Source: Promethearchaeota archaeon (GTDB lineage: Archaea > Asgardarchaeota > Lokiarchaeia > Sigyniarchaeales > SOKP01). Taken from it: a DNA stretch of 64,000 nt. Both the position numbers and the translations under genes were made by a program. Location of the stretch: assembly GCA_019057795.1 (NCBI GenBank), contig JAHLWS010000049.1:1-64000 (forward strand). Reading direction: 5' to 3'. Below the pieces are notes generated by a model. That model saw nothing but the letters and a program-made list of their open reading frames with translations, made no database searches and was not told where the DNA came from. The number at the start of each line of letters is the position of its first letter. Within the stretch, counting starts at the first letter, position 1. Below, piece by piece: positions 52,790-61,520 of this stretch.

Positions 52790-53373
52790 ACTACTTTTTT
52801 CTCCTCGTCTGAGTTTTTATCAATTGCTTTATTTTTTAATTCTGAGATTACTTCCTCAATTTTCTGATATTGTTTGTTTAATCGTTTAATCTTTTGCGAA
52901 AGCTTTAATTTGTGAAACTCTAATAATTTTAATTTCTCCTCTTCGGATTTTTCTTCAAGTTTTTCGAAAAAGAAGTTAAATGGCCCTTGCATCGGAAAGA
53001 AATGTCCTGATAACTTCTTATCTGAGCCTATTGTTGCCGCTATTAGTGTTTCTATTGACTCATTAATTATTTGTTGCTTTTCAACCATTAATTTTAGTGT
53101 TTCTTCTCCTTTTTTTGTTACTTCGTAAACTTTCCTAGTTCTTCCTTCTTCTTGTTGTTCTATGTATGTAATTAAGCCATTTTTAGTCATTTCCTTAAGC
53201 ACTGTATACATTGTAGATGCGGGAGGGGACCATATTCCGAGAGTTCGGTTAGTTATATCTTTGCTAATTTTATAACCGTATGAAGGGTTCTTCTCGAGAA
53301 TTAACAATATGAGCGCACTAATGAAGCCTTTTTTCATTGCTTTTTCAAAATTCTTTGTAATTTCTTCAACCAT
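52786..53373 (-). CDS. PadR-family transcriptional regulator
   Basis: 195 residues. The winged helix has ILEKNPSYGYKISKDI, then PPASTMYTVLKEMTKNGLI, then RKVYEVTKKGEE. A C-terminal coiled coil with many lysines (about 150-190) would form the dimer. PadR proteins often repress multidrug exporters and respond to their substrates. It is the first gene of a regulator-ABC-ABC operon with 4-nt overlaps, so autoregulation is likely. Confidence 0.88.
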   Translation of the reverse strand: MVEEITKNFEKAMKKGFISALILLILEKNPSYGYKISKDITNRTLGIWSPPASTMYTVLKEMTKNGLITYIEQQEEGRTRKVYEVTKKGEETLKLMVEKQQIINESIETLIAATIGSDKKLSGHFFPMQGPFNFFFEKLEEKSEEEKLKLLEFHKLKLSQKIKRLNKQYQKIEEVISELKNKAIDKNSDEEKKVV

Positions 53374-53532
53374 TCTATTAAACCTTCAAAAAAGTTGTTT
53401 ATAAAAAAATAGAAATAATATAATATCTCACTTATGGATATATATCGATTATTGATATATAAATATTGCTATGAAATAATATAAATACCATAATAAACAA
53501 CATTGTTACTAAATATAATTGGTGTGTGAAGA

Positions 53533-54861
53533 ATGACAGAAGTGTTTATAGTCGATACTAAACAAGGTTTAGAATCTGCAGTTAATGAAATGTTTAATAA
53601 TTTAGAAAAGATTGAACCGATTTTGAAAAGCTCAAAGGAAGTTTATATTAAAGTAAATGGTATAGATTTTCATAAACATAGTTATACATCTCCAGAAGTC
53701 TTAAAAGCAGTTATAGAATATCTCAACAATATTGGTGCAGATGTATATGTCATGGAAAACTCTACGCAAGCAAATATGACTCGAATAGTTTTTGCAATTA
53801 ACGGTTTTAAGGATGTATGTGAGGAGACGGGTGCCAAAATCATATTTTTAGACGAAGAAGATACTAAAACTTTTGAATTTAAAGGGAAACCTTCCGTGGC
53901 AGAAAACTCTAAAGGATACATCTTAAAAACCTTTCGATTACCTAAAACGATTACTAAAATTATGAAAAATAGAGATTCTATAACATATATTAATCTTCCA
54001 AAACTTAAAACCCATTCAATGGCAGGAGTGACGCTTGGAATTAAAAATCAATGGGGTTTTCCCCAACACGCAGACCGGGGTAAAGACCATAATTATAACT
54101 TACATTCAAAATTAGTAGATGTGTATGAATACATTAAACCAGATATAACGATTATTGATGGAATTGAAGGCACGGTTCATGGGCATTACCCTCCTACAGC
54201 ATGGGAAGATCGCCTCGTTAAACAATTTGATATCTTGATTGGAGGATGGGACACGTTAGCTGTTGATGTCGTTGGTGCGAGAATTTTTGGTTTAACATTA
54301 GACGATGTTCCTCATTTAAAAATAGCCTTTAAACGAGGGTTAGGAGAAGGTGATTTGAGCAAAATAAAGGTTACAGGAAAAAATTTAGAGGAATATAAGG
54401 AAAAGTATGAGACGAACATACTGCAAGAGTTCCCCGAAGATGTAAAAATTATTAAAGGTAAGGAATTATTGTGTAGGGAAGGCTGCGAAAACAACCCGTT
54501 GACGACTATGCAAGTATTTGCTAATGATCATAGGGACAAATTTAAGGGAGGCTGGTTTATCGTCATGGGTAAAGGACACGACGAAAACATTGTGGAACAA
54601 TTGAAGAAAGAAGGTTACACTAAGGGGCTCGTAGCAGGATATTGTGCGATAGATGAGGTCGGAGATAAGCTTGTAAAGGAATTCGGGAAACGTAAAGTAT
54701 TTTTTTCTGGTGATTGCAACAATCTAGCTGAGACTGTAAAAGCGATATTAAAACTTTCAAAAATGAGTGTTTTTGATTTGGTGCCAATTTCAAATGAAGC
54801 GTTGATGGCGCTCATTGATGCTGCTAACGAGCACAGTAGTACCGCATTAGTTCCATTGTGA
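53533..54861 (+). CDS. DUF362 domain protein
   Basis: 442 residues. The family pattern is VYIKVNGIDF, SPEVLKAVIEYL, NLPKLKTHSMAGVTLGIKN, then ITIIDGIEGTVHGHYPP. A C-terminal region has cysteines in CREGCENN and AGYCAIDE, not in ferredoxin spacing. GGTG 10 nt upstream of the ATG is a good ribosome-binding site. The biochemical role of the family is not established; many members carry iron-sulfur clusters, which is not evident here. Confidence 0.8.
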   Translation: MTEVFIVDTKQGLESAVNEMFNNLEKIEPILKSSKEVYIKVNGIDFHKHSYTSPEVLKAVIEYLNNIGADVYVMENSTQANMTRIVFAINGFKDVCEETGAKIIFLDEEDTKTFEFKGKPSVAENSKGYILKTFRLPKTITKIMKNRDSITYINLPKLKTHSMAGVTLGIKNQWGFPQHADRGKDHNYNLHSKLVDVYEYIKPDITIIDGIEGTVHGHYPPTAWEDRLVKQFDILIGGWDTLAVDVVGARIFGLTLDDVPHLKIAFKRGLGEGDLSKIKVTGKNLEEYKEKYETNILQEFPEDVKIIKGKELLCREGCENNPLTTMQVFANDHRDKFKGGWFIVMGKGHDENIVEQLKKEGYTKGLVAGYCAIDEVGDKLVKEFGKRKVFFSGDCNNLAETVKAILKLSKMSVFDLVPISNEALMALIDAANEHSSTALVPL

Positions 54862-54977
54862 TAAAAGGAAATGTAAAATGAATTGATTCTTATATATCTT
54901 TATTAACTCTTATTTTTTTACTTTTTTGTAAAGAAAAACTAACTCTTTATTAATAATATGGTTCAATAAAATAATTA

Positions 54978-55730
54978 ATGGATTTAGAATCAAAATATTT
55001 TGAAATAAAACAGTTCTTATCGATATCTGATGAGAAATTTAATTTGGATCAAAAAATCGAGAATATTTTTGATTCAGACAACCTTAAAATAGAAATATTA
55101 GGTAAGATTGTCCAGTTTATCTATTATTTCTCGATGTTTAAAAATATTAAACCGTTTATGAATTCCGTTTATAATTGCATTGAATCAACTTTAGATTTAA
55201 GAACCGAATCTGTAAATGATTTTAAAGAACTACTAATAAAAACTGCATTGATGAGATTTATTCAAGATTATGTAGATTACGCACAATTAACGCAGAAAAA
55301 GCAAATATTGAGACTTTTTTCAGATTCCTTGGATAAACTTCAAATTCAGCCACTAATAATAAATTTAGGATTGTTTCTTAAACCAATGTATCAAGATCAA
55401 GATTACCTTGATAGAGCTAATAAAAACCAAGAAGTGGAAATCTCTTATTTTCTTAACGACGAAATTGAGATTAAAATAAAGGACGCAATTGACAAATGGT
55501 TAAAAACTCAAATCATAAATTTAGACAATCAAGAGAGCTTAAAAACGAACTTGAAAAACAGATACGATAATTTAGCAACCGAATTCAATATTACAAGGGG
55601 GTCAGAAGTTTATCAAAAGTTATCAAAGGAAGTTATGGAAATGCTATCATTGAAACTTACAATGATTAGTCTAATGGATTCGATGTCAGACGAATCATTT
55701 GAACCAATTCCAATAAAATCTTCTCCTTAA
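54978..55730 (+). CDS. Unassigned helical protein
   Basis: 250 residues, mostly helix by composition, without membrane segments, cysteine pairs or catalytic motifs. I do not recognise a family. It sits between DUF362 and a repeat protein on the same strand. The uninterrupted frame and codon use argue for a real gene. Confidence 0.5.
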   Translation: MDLESKYFEIKQFLSISDEKFNLDQKIENIFDSDNLKIEILGKIVQFIYYFSMFKNIKPFMNSVYNCIESTLDLRTESVNDFKELLIKTALMRFIQDYVDYAQLTQKKQILRLFSDSLDKLQIQPLIINLGLFLKPMYQDQDYLDRANKNQEVEISYFLNDEIEIKIKDAIDKWLKTQIINLDNQESLKTNLKNRYDNLATEFNITRGSEVYQKLSKEVMEMLSLKLTMISLMDSMSDESFEPIPIKSSP

Positions 55731-55891
55731 TCGAAAATATATTTGTTTTCCTTTTCCTATTCCTTGAGTAATTTCGAATTTTTATCATTTCAAGATTTAA
55801 AATATTGAAATCTATTAATTCTTGGATAAGTAAATTATTAAATACAAATTTTGATATTATATTTAAAAAAACCCATTAATCAATTCCTCAA

Positions 55892-57058
55892 GTGAGAAAA
55901 TTGGAAGAAAATGAAAAGCCTTTAACACCCGAAGAAATTGAAAACCAAAAGAAGATTGTTGAAGATCTATATAAAAAAGAAAGGGATGAAAGAGAAAACT
56001 ACTTAAAAAGTTTCGAGGTAGAACGGAAAGCTGCTTTTGAAGAGAGTAAAGAATTGATTTCTGCCTTGATATCCGAGAAAAGTTTCAAGAGAGAAAAACA
56101 AAGAGAACGAGATTTAGAAAGAATGGAACTAAAACCCGACATTGAACAAACTGGTGAAGCAATCGAAAAAACCGTTGGAGAAAAAGCATTTATGAGAGAA
56201 AAACAAAGAGAAGCAGATTTTAAAAGGACAGATCTAAAGCCTGACTTTAGAGGTGTTAGTGAAGTAATAAGCAAAATCATCGATGATAAAGCGTTTTTAA
56301 TTGAAAAGAAACGGGAATCTGATGTCCGACGATTAAAAATAAAACCTGATATGGAAAGCGCAAGGGACGCAATTAGTAAAAGTATTAATGAAAAAGCTTT
56401 CGTGATTGAAAAAAAGAAAGAGAGCGATTCTCGTCGTTTAGAATTACATCCTGATATAGAAAAAACAGGAGAAACAATCTCTAAATCTATAGGTGAAAAA
56501 GCATTTGTTAGAGAAAAACAAAGAGAACGAGATTTTGAAAGAATGGAGCTAAAACCAGCCTTTATGAAAACGGGAGAGGCAATAAGTAAAACCGTGGCGG
56601 AAAAAGCATTTAGAAGAGATAAACAACGCGAAACGGATCAGAGAATGTTAAATTTGCATCCCAAAATTATTGAAAAAAGCGAAGCTATTAAAGCGTCTAT
56701 TGATGAAAAAGCGTTTATGATTGAAAAAAAGAAAGAGAGCGATTCTCGTCGTTTAGAATTACATCCTGATATAGAAAAGACAGGAGAAACAATCTCTAAA
56801 TCTATAGGTGAAAAAGCATTTGTTAGAGAAAAACAAAGAGAACGAGATTTAGAAAGAATGGAGCTAAAACCAGCCTTTATGAAAACGGGAGAAGCAATAA
56901 GTAAAACCGTGGCGGAAAAAGCATTTGTTAGAGAAAAACAAAGAGAACGAGATTTAGAAAGAATGGAGATTAAACCCGATATTAAAGGTATTGGCACTTT
57001 AATCGAAGGAAAGCTTGAAAAAATCGAACAAAAGAAAAAGGATGAAAATCTTACTTAA
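55892..57058 (+). CDS. Nine-fold 35-residue repeat protein
   Basis: 388 residues. After a helical start (1-61), nine tandem units of exactly 35 residues fill 62-376. Each unit runs from EKAF(V/M)REKQRERD through an RME(L/I)KP or RLELHP turn to (A/T)ISK(S/T). The charge pattern suggests helical hairpins or a coiled-coil rod. DNA for units 4-5 and 7-8 is almost identical, showing recent duplication. Start: GTG 55892, or TTG 55901 after AAGTGA. The function is unknown; a structural rod or binding scaffold is possible. Confidence 0.7.
   Translation: MRKLEENEKPLTPEEIENQKKIVEDLYKKERDERENYLKSFEVERKAAFEESKELISALISEKSFKREKQRERDLERMELKPDIEQTGEAIEKTVGEKAFMREKQREADFKRTDLKPDFRGVSEVISKIIDDKAFLIEKKRESDVRRLKIKPDMESARDAISKSINEKAFVIEKKKESDSRRLELHPDIEKTGETISKSIGEKAFVREKQRERDFERMELKPAFMKTGEAISKTVAEKAFRRDKQRETDQRMLNLHPKIIEKSEAIKASIDEKAFMIEKKKESDSRRLELHPDIEKTGETISKSIGEKAFVREKQRERDLERMELKPAFMKTGEAISKTVAEKAFVREKQRERDLERMEIKPDIKGIGTLIEGKLEKIEQKKKDENLT
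56075..57019 (+). repeat. Nine 105-bp tandem repeats
   Basis: In-frame tandem units of 105 bp inside the repeat protein gene. Units 4-5 (56390-56599) and 7-8 (56705-56914) differ by only a few bases, at a 315-bp offset. The other units are diverged, so the array has grown by repeated duplication. Confidence 0.85.
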
Positions 57059-57089
57059 AAACTAAAATCTTCTAAAGAACTATTCGAAG

Positions 57090-57593
57090 TCATAAATGAA
57101 TATCAAATTTAAATAATGAATTTAAATTCATATTTTCTAACCTTTTTTTATATCTTAAAATTGATGGATCAATATTTCCATTAAAATGATTTATGTTATA
57201 TTCAAATTTTTTATAGAAATCCTCCATAATCTGATGTAATATTACTCTTTCTACTTGCAAATTTGTTTTCTTTGTAATCGCAATAACGGATAATCGACCT
57301 TTCCTTTCGTACAATATTCGGGTTTCTTTAAAGTTGATTTCTTGAATCTCGTCATCTATTGAATCGGGTTTGAGTTCAGCTATAAATTGGTCTAAAGCGT
57401 TTAAAAAACCACTAATTAAATCCCCATGGGATAAAAAGTTTGTCTTATTGGTATATTTATTGCTTAATAGTAAAGAACCAGTTAAATTGTCTAAAAAATA
57501 TAAAGCATAAAATCGATTTTCGTTTGAATTAAGTTTTTCTAATTTAAATCCATATGTTTTTTCTATACCTCTATTATTCCAATTGTACGACAT
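57090..57593 (-). CDS. Longin-like protein
   Basis: 167 residues. The order of strands and helices fits a longin domain: FYALYFLDNLTGSLLLSNKY, then LISGFLNALDQFIAEL, then ETRILYERKGRLSVIAITKK and a helix to the end. Longin domains occur in SNAREs, TRAPP and exchange factors for Rab and Rag proteins, and are widespread in Asgard genomes. It has no membrane anchor and probably works with a small GTPase. Confidence 0.6.
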   Translation of the reverse strand: MSYNWNNRGIEKTYGFKLEKLNSNENRFYALYFLDNLTGSLLLSNKYTNKTNFLSHGDLISGFLNALDQFIAELKPDSIDDEIQEINFKETRILYERKGRLSVIAITKKTNLQVERVILHQIMEDFYKKFEYNINHFNGNIDPSILRYKKRLENMNLNSLFKFDIHL

Positions 57594-57759
57594 ATTAATA
57601 AGACTAATGATCTCAAGAATTTTCCTATTAAAACATAAAGTCTATCTTGATTTAAAACATAAACGTTATCTCAGTGTTATGATATTTTTCGAGCTTTTAA
57701 ACGATTAACTTTTTGTTTTAAAAATATCATACAAGTCAAACATCATATTATGAAAATAA

Positions 57760-58311
57760 TTGGAAAAAAAAATAAAAATTAAAAACAAACGTAATTTATT
57801 AATAGACATATACTCTTCATATCACATTTTATTTTTGATGAAAATGGTTGTAAATAACAACGAGGGAAAGCAGAAAAACAAAATTTCTATTGGTTTAATT
57901 ATATCAAAAGATGATTTTAATTCTACTATTTTTCCCGAAGAAGTTAAAAGTGAGATTATTGACACCCCCTATTATCTTTTAATTTTTATTTCTCGCGAAG
58001 ATTCTATAAAAATTAGCTGCTTCCCTACAAAGACTAAAAATATCAAAAAAATCTTAATAAAATTAATAGAATTTTCTCCAGATCTAGTTAAAGGGATATC
58101 TACAGTGTTAGGTGAGCTTAATTTAAGTCGAGATATCTTACATACCACGGGAATATGCTATGAGCTTGAAAAGTGTTTCTATGAAACCTACCTACTTGGA
58201 GACTCACTAAATACAGGGAACATTACTACTGAGGCAATAAAGGAAAGATTTTTGGCAATTGATAAAGTTGTTAACGTTGAAATTGAAAATATTTCAATTC
58301 ATAATGAATAG
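57760..58311 (+). CDS. Unassigned protein with possible ACT-like fold
   Basis: 183 residues. ISIGLIISKDDFNSTIFPEEV and a later beta-alpha unit (GISTVLGELNLSRDILHT) suggest a regulatory ACT-like domain, but no ligand motif can be assigned. The start is a TTG with no clear upstream site, so the N-terminus is uncertain. It is followed 12 nt later by a zinc-finger gene and is probably co-transcribed. Confidence 0.45.
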   Translation: MEKKIKIKNKRNLLIDIYSSYHILFLMKMVVNNNEGKQKNKISIGLIISKDDFNSTIFPEEVKSEIIDTPYYLLIFISREDSIKISCFPTKTKNIKKILIKLIEFSPDLVKGISTVLGELNLSRDILHTTGICYELEKCFYETYLLGDSLNTGNITTEAIKERFLAIDKVVNVEIENISIHNE

Positions 58312-58323
58312 AATTATTGAAAC

Positions 58324-58530
58324 ATGAACAACAAAAATTTACCCCCACCTCCAACTCTCCCACCAAATTTTACTGTTTCAGAAAAATTTTGTTTGTTACA
58401 TAAAGGTGAATTGTCAGAGGAAAATTATACTTGCCCTAAATGTAAAACTAAATACTGTTTAAAATGTGCTAAAAAAGCCAAAATTGAAGGAAAATCGTGC
58501 GTAAAGTGTAAACAATTAATATTAGTGTAA
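58324..58530 (+). CDS. Small B-box/RING-like zinc finger protein
   Basis: 68 residues. After a proline-rich start (PPPPTLPP) comes a zinc pattern: CLLHKG, CPKCKTKYCLKCAKK, then CVKC. The order C-x2-H, C-x2-C, C-x2-C, C-x2-C could bind two zinc ions as in B-box or cross-brace fingers. Proteins of this kind are frequent in Asgard genomes. A role as an adaptor in ubiquitin-like pathways is possible but unsupported here. Confidence 0.6.
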   Translation: MNNKNLPPPPTLPPNFTVSEKFCLLHKGELSEENYTCPKCKTKYCLKCAKKAKIEGKSCVKCKQLILV

Positions 58531-58560
58531 TTTTTTTCCTTTAAAAACTCGTAATTATCG

Positions 58561-58959
58561 TTATCCAGTTCTAATTGAACTTAAACTGCGCCATGTTTTC
58601 CAAAATATTAACCATAAAATTATGAAAATAAAAATTGTAGTAGTAAATGTGTAGCCACCAATAAAGAGATCAACAAAAATCAAAAACGGAATACCCGCGC
58701 TCGCGAACCCGATTAAGTAACCGTACCCCCAATATCTATTAATTATAGCTATAATCACCCCTGGGATTATTGTCGTTATTATGATTGATAAAAACGCTAG
58801 AACTTCTATCGCCCGAGGAGCGTCCAAAATAAAGGTCATATTAAACCACGATGCGATAAAACCTATAACGGAAAATAATAATGTCCAAATCTCTAACTTT
58901 AGGTCAGGCTCTGCCTTTTCTCTCGATTTATTTATTTCGTTGTTCTCTGCTTCCATCAA
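58561..58959 (-). CDS. Four-helix membrane protein, unassigned
   Basis: 132 residues with about four membrane helices (about 27-45, 51-73, 76-93 and 98-122) and a charged cytoplasmic N-terminus (NNEINKSREKAEP). It has no recognised family and no enzyme motif. It is convergent with the zinc finger gene. Confidence 0.5.
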   Translation of the reverse strand: MMEAENNEINKSREKAEPDLKLEIWTLLFSVIGFIASWFNMTFILDAPRAIEVLAFLSIIITTIIPGVIIAIINRYWGYGYLIGFASAGIPFLIFVDLFIGGYTFTTTIFIFIILWLIFWKTWRSLSSIRTG

Positions 58960-59677
58960 AATTCTCTTTGTTTTTTATTTTATGCTTAGAAAAAATTAAT
59001 CTATTTTTTTTGTTGTATGTGATAATTAAACCATATTTAAAAAATTATTAACTAATCAAATCAATGAGAATAACATTGTAATTTTTGTAAAACTAACTAA
59101 ACTGCGTATATTTTTTGGACAAAAGTTTCAAAATATCAACAATCCTTTTAAATACCACTAAAGATATTAAATATTTAAGATAAAAATATATGTGTTAAAA
59201 CATATAATAATCGTAGAAGATAAGAATTAATAAACAAAGTTTTACAAATTAAAGTTAAATAAAATAGGGAATTAGTATTAAACCATGACTCCTGCCCCAC
59301 CCTGGATTTTTGTCTTTTGGTAGTGTGTTTTACACACTTATTTCGCCCTCCTCCCCCTATTTTATTTCTGACCTTATCATTAGGTCGAGGTGGCAGGAGT
59401 CTCCCTTTTCTATCGATTTTATTCGATTATAACTATCTCTAAGAAGTTTTTAAAACAAACATTTATCTTAAAGAATCTTAATTTTAGACTAAGATATAAT
59501 TTGAATTAAAAGAATTGTTGGATTTTATTAATTTATTAACACTTTTTTAATAATATTGATAATACTATTGATACTACGAAAGTTCTTATAAAATTAAAAT
59601 GCGATAATGTTTTTTCTAATTAAATAAAATATTATTTAATCAAAATTTTGTTAAAAAAATAAGTTAGATTGATACTT
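58960..59677. other. Intergenic region holding the structured RNA
   Basis: About 720 bases without protein-coding sequence. Apart from the GC-rich RNA at 59286-59401 it is AT-rich. TATA-like motifs lie at 59147-59157 and 59254-59262. The region 59402-59677 probably holds the promoter of the Tes-like gene. Confidence 0.6.
59286..59401 (+). ncRNA. Unassigned structured RNA
   Basis: A 116-nt GC-rich island in an AT-rich gap. Its ends pair (GACTCCTGCC with GGCAGGAGTC, then CACC with GGTG beyond a small bulge). Inside are two hairpins: AGTGTGT/ACACACT (59321-59337) and GACCT/AGGTC (59370-59386). Between them is an unpaired C-rich stretch, CGCCCTCCTCCCCC. A TATA-like TTAAATAAA at 59254-59262 would place the 5' end near 59285 on the plus strand, so that strand is preferred. 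It does not match tRNA, 5S, SRP or RNase P RNA. The family is unknown. Confidence 0.6.
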
Positions 59678-61378
59678 ATGACAGAAGAAATTATAAGACG
59701 AACTACATCCATATGTCCAGAATGTTTACAACTTATCGCAGCGGAAATCTATGTCGATCCTGAAACTAACTGGGTCATGATGAGAAAAAATTGTGAAGAA
59801 CACGGCGACTTTAAAGATAAACTCTCAATTGACCCAATTGAATACAAATGGGCCGAAACCTTCACGGACGATATCGGGTCTACTATAAATAATTCTACTA
59901 AACCTGAATATTTAAGCTCAGGAATAAAAAAGAGTGTGAAAGGATGCCCATACGATTGTGGACTTTGCGAAAATCATCAAAGCGCTCCTAACATTTGCCT
60001 TATTGACATTACTAATCGTTGCAATTTAACATGTCCAATTTGCTTTGCAAACGCAAGCGCGACAGGGTATGTTGTAGAACCCACCTTTGATCAACTTGTT
60101 CTAATAATGGAACACTTCAGATCAATGAAACCCGTTGCGGCTGTTATGCTACAAATATCAGGTGGAGAACCCACTATGAGAGATGACCTACCAGATATAA
60201 TTCGTAAAGGGAAAGAACTTGGTTTTACTGAAGTTATGGTCACAACTAACGGCGTCAGATTTGCAAAATCTGTCGATTTCTTTCAACAATGTAAAGATGC
60301 CGGGATGGACGCCATCTACTTACAGTTTGATGCAACTGACGATCCAGAAGCCTGGAAAAAGATACGGGGAGTTAACCTATGGCCTTTAAAAAAGCGAGTA
60401 ATCGAAAATAGTCGAAAAATAGGATACTTTGGGATAATGTTAGTTCCGGTAATAGCTAAAGGCGTTAACGATCACCAAGTAGGAAATATTTTAGACTACG
60501 CAAAGGACAATAGTGATGTGATCTCTGGAGTAGTATTCCAACCTGTTTCTCTTTGTGGACGGATCAGTTTCGAGGAACTGATGGATTTGAGATATACAAC
60601 TTCAGATCTAAAGCTAGCAATTAATAAACACACAAATAATGCAATACAAAGATTTTACCCTATCGCATTTATGGCAAAAACGACTAGATTATTAGCTTGG
60701 TTCGATAATGTGCCACAGTTTAGTACGACGAGCCATAAAGACTGCGGATTCGCCACTATCATGATAATTGACGAAAAAGAGCAGTGGAAATCGCTAGACC
60801 ATTATTTTGACACGGAAGGGCTTGTAAGATGGTCAAATAAAGTTTATGACATGGTTCAAGGAAAAGAAGTTCCAAAACCTACGGGTTTCTTAAAAGGCAT
60901 AAAACTAGAAGATTTTGGCGCTGTTGCCAGCACTGTTGGAAAGTTTATTGACGATATGACCGACCTCGGATATCGGCAGATGATGAAGGCCTATTTCTTT
61001 GCAGGCTCTATTAAGTTTGTGAAGCAACCAGAGAAATTTTTAACTAGCAAAACTTATCAAGGTTTTGTACGATTGATTTTGTCTCCGAATTTAGCCTCTG
61101 CGGCGAGTTTCTTGCATTCGCGTAATCTTTTCATCTCGGCCATGCATTTCCAAGATGCATACAACTTTGACCTCGATAGAATTTGCAAATGCTTGGTACA
61201 CTATGGCGTAATTGACCCTGAAGACCATTCTAAAGTCCTAGAGATTCCTTTCTGTGCTATGAACACGCTACATAGAGAAAGAATAGAAAAGGGCAATGTA
61301 ATTTCAGATCAAGCTGCCATAAAGCCAGACATTATCCAAGCTGAAATAAAGGAATTGTTAGAAACCGTAAAAGAATAA
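59678..61378 (+). CDS. Tes-like radical SAM enzyme (COG1964)
   Basis: 566 residues from the ATG at 59678 (a TTG at 59669 is in frame). An N-terminal cysteine-rich part (CPECLQLI, then GCPYDCGLCENH) precedes the radical SAM motif DITNRCNLTCPICFANA and the glycine motif SGGEPTMRDDL. A long C-terminal domain has further cysteines (KDCGF, CGR). This is the layout of the MJ0619-type proteins, which include tetraether synthase, the enzyme joining lipid tails into membrane-spanning tetraethers. Pterin methylation has also been proposed for relatives. It is anaerobic chemistry in either case. Confidence 0.8.
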   Translation: MTEEIIRRTTSICPECLQLIAAEIYVDPETNWVMMRKNCEEHGDFKDKLSIDPIEYKWAETFTDDIGSTINNSTKPEYLSSGIKKSVKGCPYDCGLCENHQSAPNICLIDITNRCNLTCPICFANASATGYVVEPTFDQLVLIMEHFRSMKPVAAVMLQISGGEPTMRDDLPDIIRKGKELGFTEVMVTTNGVRFAKSVDFFQQCKDAGMDAIYLQFDATDDPEAWKKIRGVNLWPLKKRVIENSRKIGYFGIMLVPVIAKGVNDHQVGNILDYAKDNSDVISGVVFQPVSLCGRISFEELMDLRYTTSDLKLAINKHTNNAIQRFYPIAFMAKTTRLLAWFDNVPQFSTTSHKDCGFATIMIIDEKEQWKSLDHYFDTEGLVRWSNKVYDMVQGKEVPKPTGFLKGIKLEDFGAVASTVGKFIDDMTDLGYRQMMKAYFFAGSIKFVKQPEKFLTSKTYQGFVRLILSPNLASAASFLHSRNLFISAMHFQDAYNFDLDRICKCLVHYGVIDPEDHSKVLEIPFCAMNTLHRERIEKGNVISDQAAIKPDIIQAEIKELLETVKE

Positions 61379-61520
61379 TTTTTTTTCTTTAATTTTTAGA
61401 TGTTTTTAGGCTAATTTTTAATTTTTTTTTAATCTTGTTTTATTTATTTATAATATTTAAGAAAGTTAATTTTGAAATAGCAATTCTAAATTATAATTAA
61501 ATTATTAACTATAAAATAAG

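Noticed and set aside
56075..57019. The tandem repeats as a CRISPR array.
   Set aside because: The 105-bp units are contiguous, in frame and diverged, without spacers; no cas genes are present.
59286..59401. The structured RNA as SRP RNA or a riboswitch for the Tes-like gene.
   Set aside because: It is too short and lacks the SRP tetraloop motif; it is about 270 nt from the start codon and no known riboswitch core is recognised.
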